Positions 63,144 to 64,000 of a stretch of 64,000 nucleotides of DNA are shown here, in pieces. A program made the translations under genes and the position numbers. The DNA comes from Oceanicola sp. 22II-s10i (GTDB taxonomy: Bacteria; Pseudomonadota; Alphaproteobacteria; Rhodobacterales; Rhodobacteraceae): the NCBI RefSeq assembly GCF_002210105.1, contig NZ_AQQU01000001.1, positions 222,501 through 286,500 of the forward strand, read 5' to 3'. The notes below the pieces were generated by a model. The model was not told the DNA's origin, did no database searches, and saw nothing but the letters and a program-made list of their open reading frames with translations. The first letter of the stretch is position 1; the number at the start of each line of letters is the position of its first letter.

Positions 63144-63758
63144 ATGATCACCCTCTACTGGGCCCCGCGCTCGCGCGCCGGCCGCATGTTCTGGCTGCTG
63201 GAGGAGATCGGCCAGCCCTACGAGATTTCGGTCGTGGACTTCCGCTCCGACCCGCCCGTTCACCCCGAGGGCTTCGCCGACGCCAGCCCCCTGCGAAAGG
63301 TGCCCGCGATCCGCGACGGGGACACCGCGCTGGCCGATACCGCCGCCATCGCCCTCTACCTCGCCGACCGTTACGCGCCCGGCCGGCTCGCCCCCGCGCC
63401 GGACCATCCCGACCGCGGGCCGTTCCTGTTCTGGACGTTCTACAGCCCGTCCGCGATGGAACCCGCGATGACCGAGAAGTTCCTCCAGATCCCGCCGAAC
63501 CCGGCCAGTTACCCGTGGGGCAGCTTCGACCGGATGATGAGCGCGATCGAGGACCGGTTGGAGGGCCGCGACTGGCTGGTCGGGGACGATTTCACCGTGG
63601 CCGACTACATGGTCGGCGGCGCGCTCGGCTTCATCAGCCAGTTCAATATGGCCAAGCTCAGCCCCCGCCAGCAGGCCTATGCCGACCGCTGCGCCGCCCG
63701 GCCCGCAGCCAAGGCAGGCGCGGCCCGGGATGCCGAGGAGACGGCCCGGCTCGGCTGA
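63144..63758 (+). CDS. Glutathione S-transferase family protein
   Basis: The 204-residue protein has the GST thioredoxin-like domain (LYWAPRSRAGRMFWLLEEIGQPYEI, then SPLRKVPAIRDGDTALADTAAIALYLADRY) and a helical C-terminal domain with DWLVGDDFTVADYMVGGAL. AAAGGAG lies before the ATG, eleven bases away. The Ser in PRSRAG may be the glutathione-activating residue. It is unlike the GST at 5091 except in fold. It diverges from gyrB and is convergent with the truncated LysE gene. Confidence 0.9.
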   Translation: MITLYWAPRSRAGRMFWLLEEIGQPYEISVVDFRSDPPVHPEGFADASPLRKVPAIRDGDTALADTAAIALYLADRYAPGRLAPAPDHPDRGPFLFWTFYSPSAMEPAMTEKFLQIPPNPASYPWGSFDRMMSAIEDRLEGRDWLVGDDFTVADYMVGGALGFISQFNMAKLSPRQQAYADRCAARPAAKAGAARDAEETARLG

Positions 63759-63761
63759 GGC

Positions 63762-64000
63762 TCACATGAAGGGGATCAGCAGCCCCACGCCGATCATCAA
63801 CGCACCGGCGATCCGGTTGGTGCGCCGGATCGCCCGGCCCGAGGCCATCAGCCGCCGCATCCGGTCGATGAACAGCGCGAAGCACAGGTTGCCGATCAGC
63901 GGCACGATCATGGATATGCCGACGATCACCGCCATGTCCCACGTGGTGACACGGGTGATGTCGAAGAACCCCGGCAGCACGCCCATGTAGAACAGGATCG
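63762..64000 (-). CDS. LysE family exporter, C-terminal fragment (cut by window edge)
   Basis: The frame reads into the window from the right edge as ILFYMGVLPGFFDITRV, then about 60 residues with two hydrophobic segments (VIVGISMIVPLIGNLCFALF and IAGALMIGVGLLIPFM). The FYMGVLPGFFD phrase is typical of LysE-family exporters after the central NPK motif, which must lie beyond the edge. The stop is three bases after the GST stop on the opposite strand. The N-terminal part is missing from the window. Confidence 0.72.
   Translation of the reverse strand, partial: ILFYMGVLPGFFDITRVTTWDMAVIVGISMIVPLIGNLCFALFIDRMRRLMASGRAIRRTNRIAGALMIGVGLLIPFM

Overview
This is a high-GC window from an alphaproteobacterium, most likely a member of the Rhodobacterales (Roseobacter/Rhodobacter group). 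The evidence is the five-gene F0 ATP synthase cluster with separate b and b' subunits, the division positioner MipZ, ZapE, the MsrPQ pair, the ffh-aroQ-rpsP-rimM-trmD-rplS-rpmE translation block, a cysteine-free L31 and dense gene packing with ATGA/GTGA overlaps. I see no phage, insertion sequence, CRISPR array, tRNA or rRNA. The window reads as ordinary chromosome with some accessory patches.

Layout. 1-5.7 kb: MsrPQ periplasmic methionine-sulfoxide repair, an FMN-type glutamate-synthase-like protein, an Lrp/LysE regulator-exporter pair, a racemase-like protein and a GST. 5.8-10.7 kb: a LysR regulator, three uncharacterised genes and two tandem CPBP membrane proteases. 10.8-14.4 kb: accD-folC, then a putative unannotated small RNA (promoter, about 146 nt, strong terminator), then zapE. 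14.5-19.4 kb: an MFS transporter, an operon of alpha/beta hydrolase, ornithine-cyclodeaminase-like and HAD proteins, and a DUF4336 protein. 19.5-22.2 kb: the atpI-B-E-F'-F operon (minus strand). 22.4-25.8 kb: ArsR, EamA/LysR and small proteins.

26.0-38.6 kb is the translation and protein-targeting block. It starts with ffh, which is followed by seven tandem, mutually overlapping GNAT acetyltransferase paralogues, chorismate mutase, rpsP, a tiny membrane ORF coupled to rimM, two sulfotransferase-like paralogues wedged between rimM and trmD, a large secreted protein, and rplS-rpmE behind a long leader. 38.7-41.4 kb: a multispanning membrane protein, mipZ and a DUF1203 protein.

41.4-49.9 kb is an accessory catabolic and transport cluster: GntR, NTF2-like, FAH hydrolase, Ldh-type dehydrogenase, SLC13 permease, TauD dioxygenase, gamma-glutamyltransferase-like and VOC. 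A near-identical palindrome (TGTYATRACA followed by TCAT) lies upstream of both gntR and tauD, which suggests one regulon. 50.0-52.6 kb: a DksA/TraR-like protein, an MFS transporter and an MDR oxidoreductase.

52.7-60.1 kb: a heavy-metal-type P-type ATPase without an N-terminal metal-binding domain diverges from a cobalamin-riboswitch-controlled salvage operon (btuB-btuF-btuC-btuD-cbiZ). The leader can pair perfectly with the btuB ribosome binding site. The window ends with gyrB, a GST and a truncated LysE-family gene.
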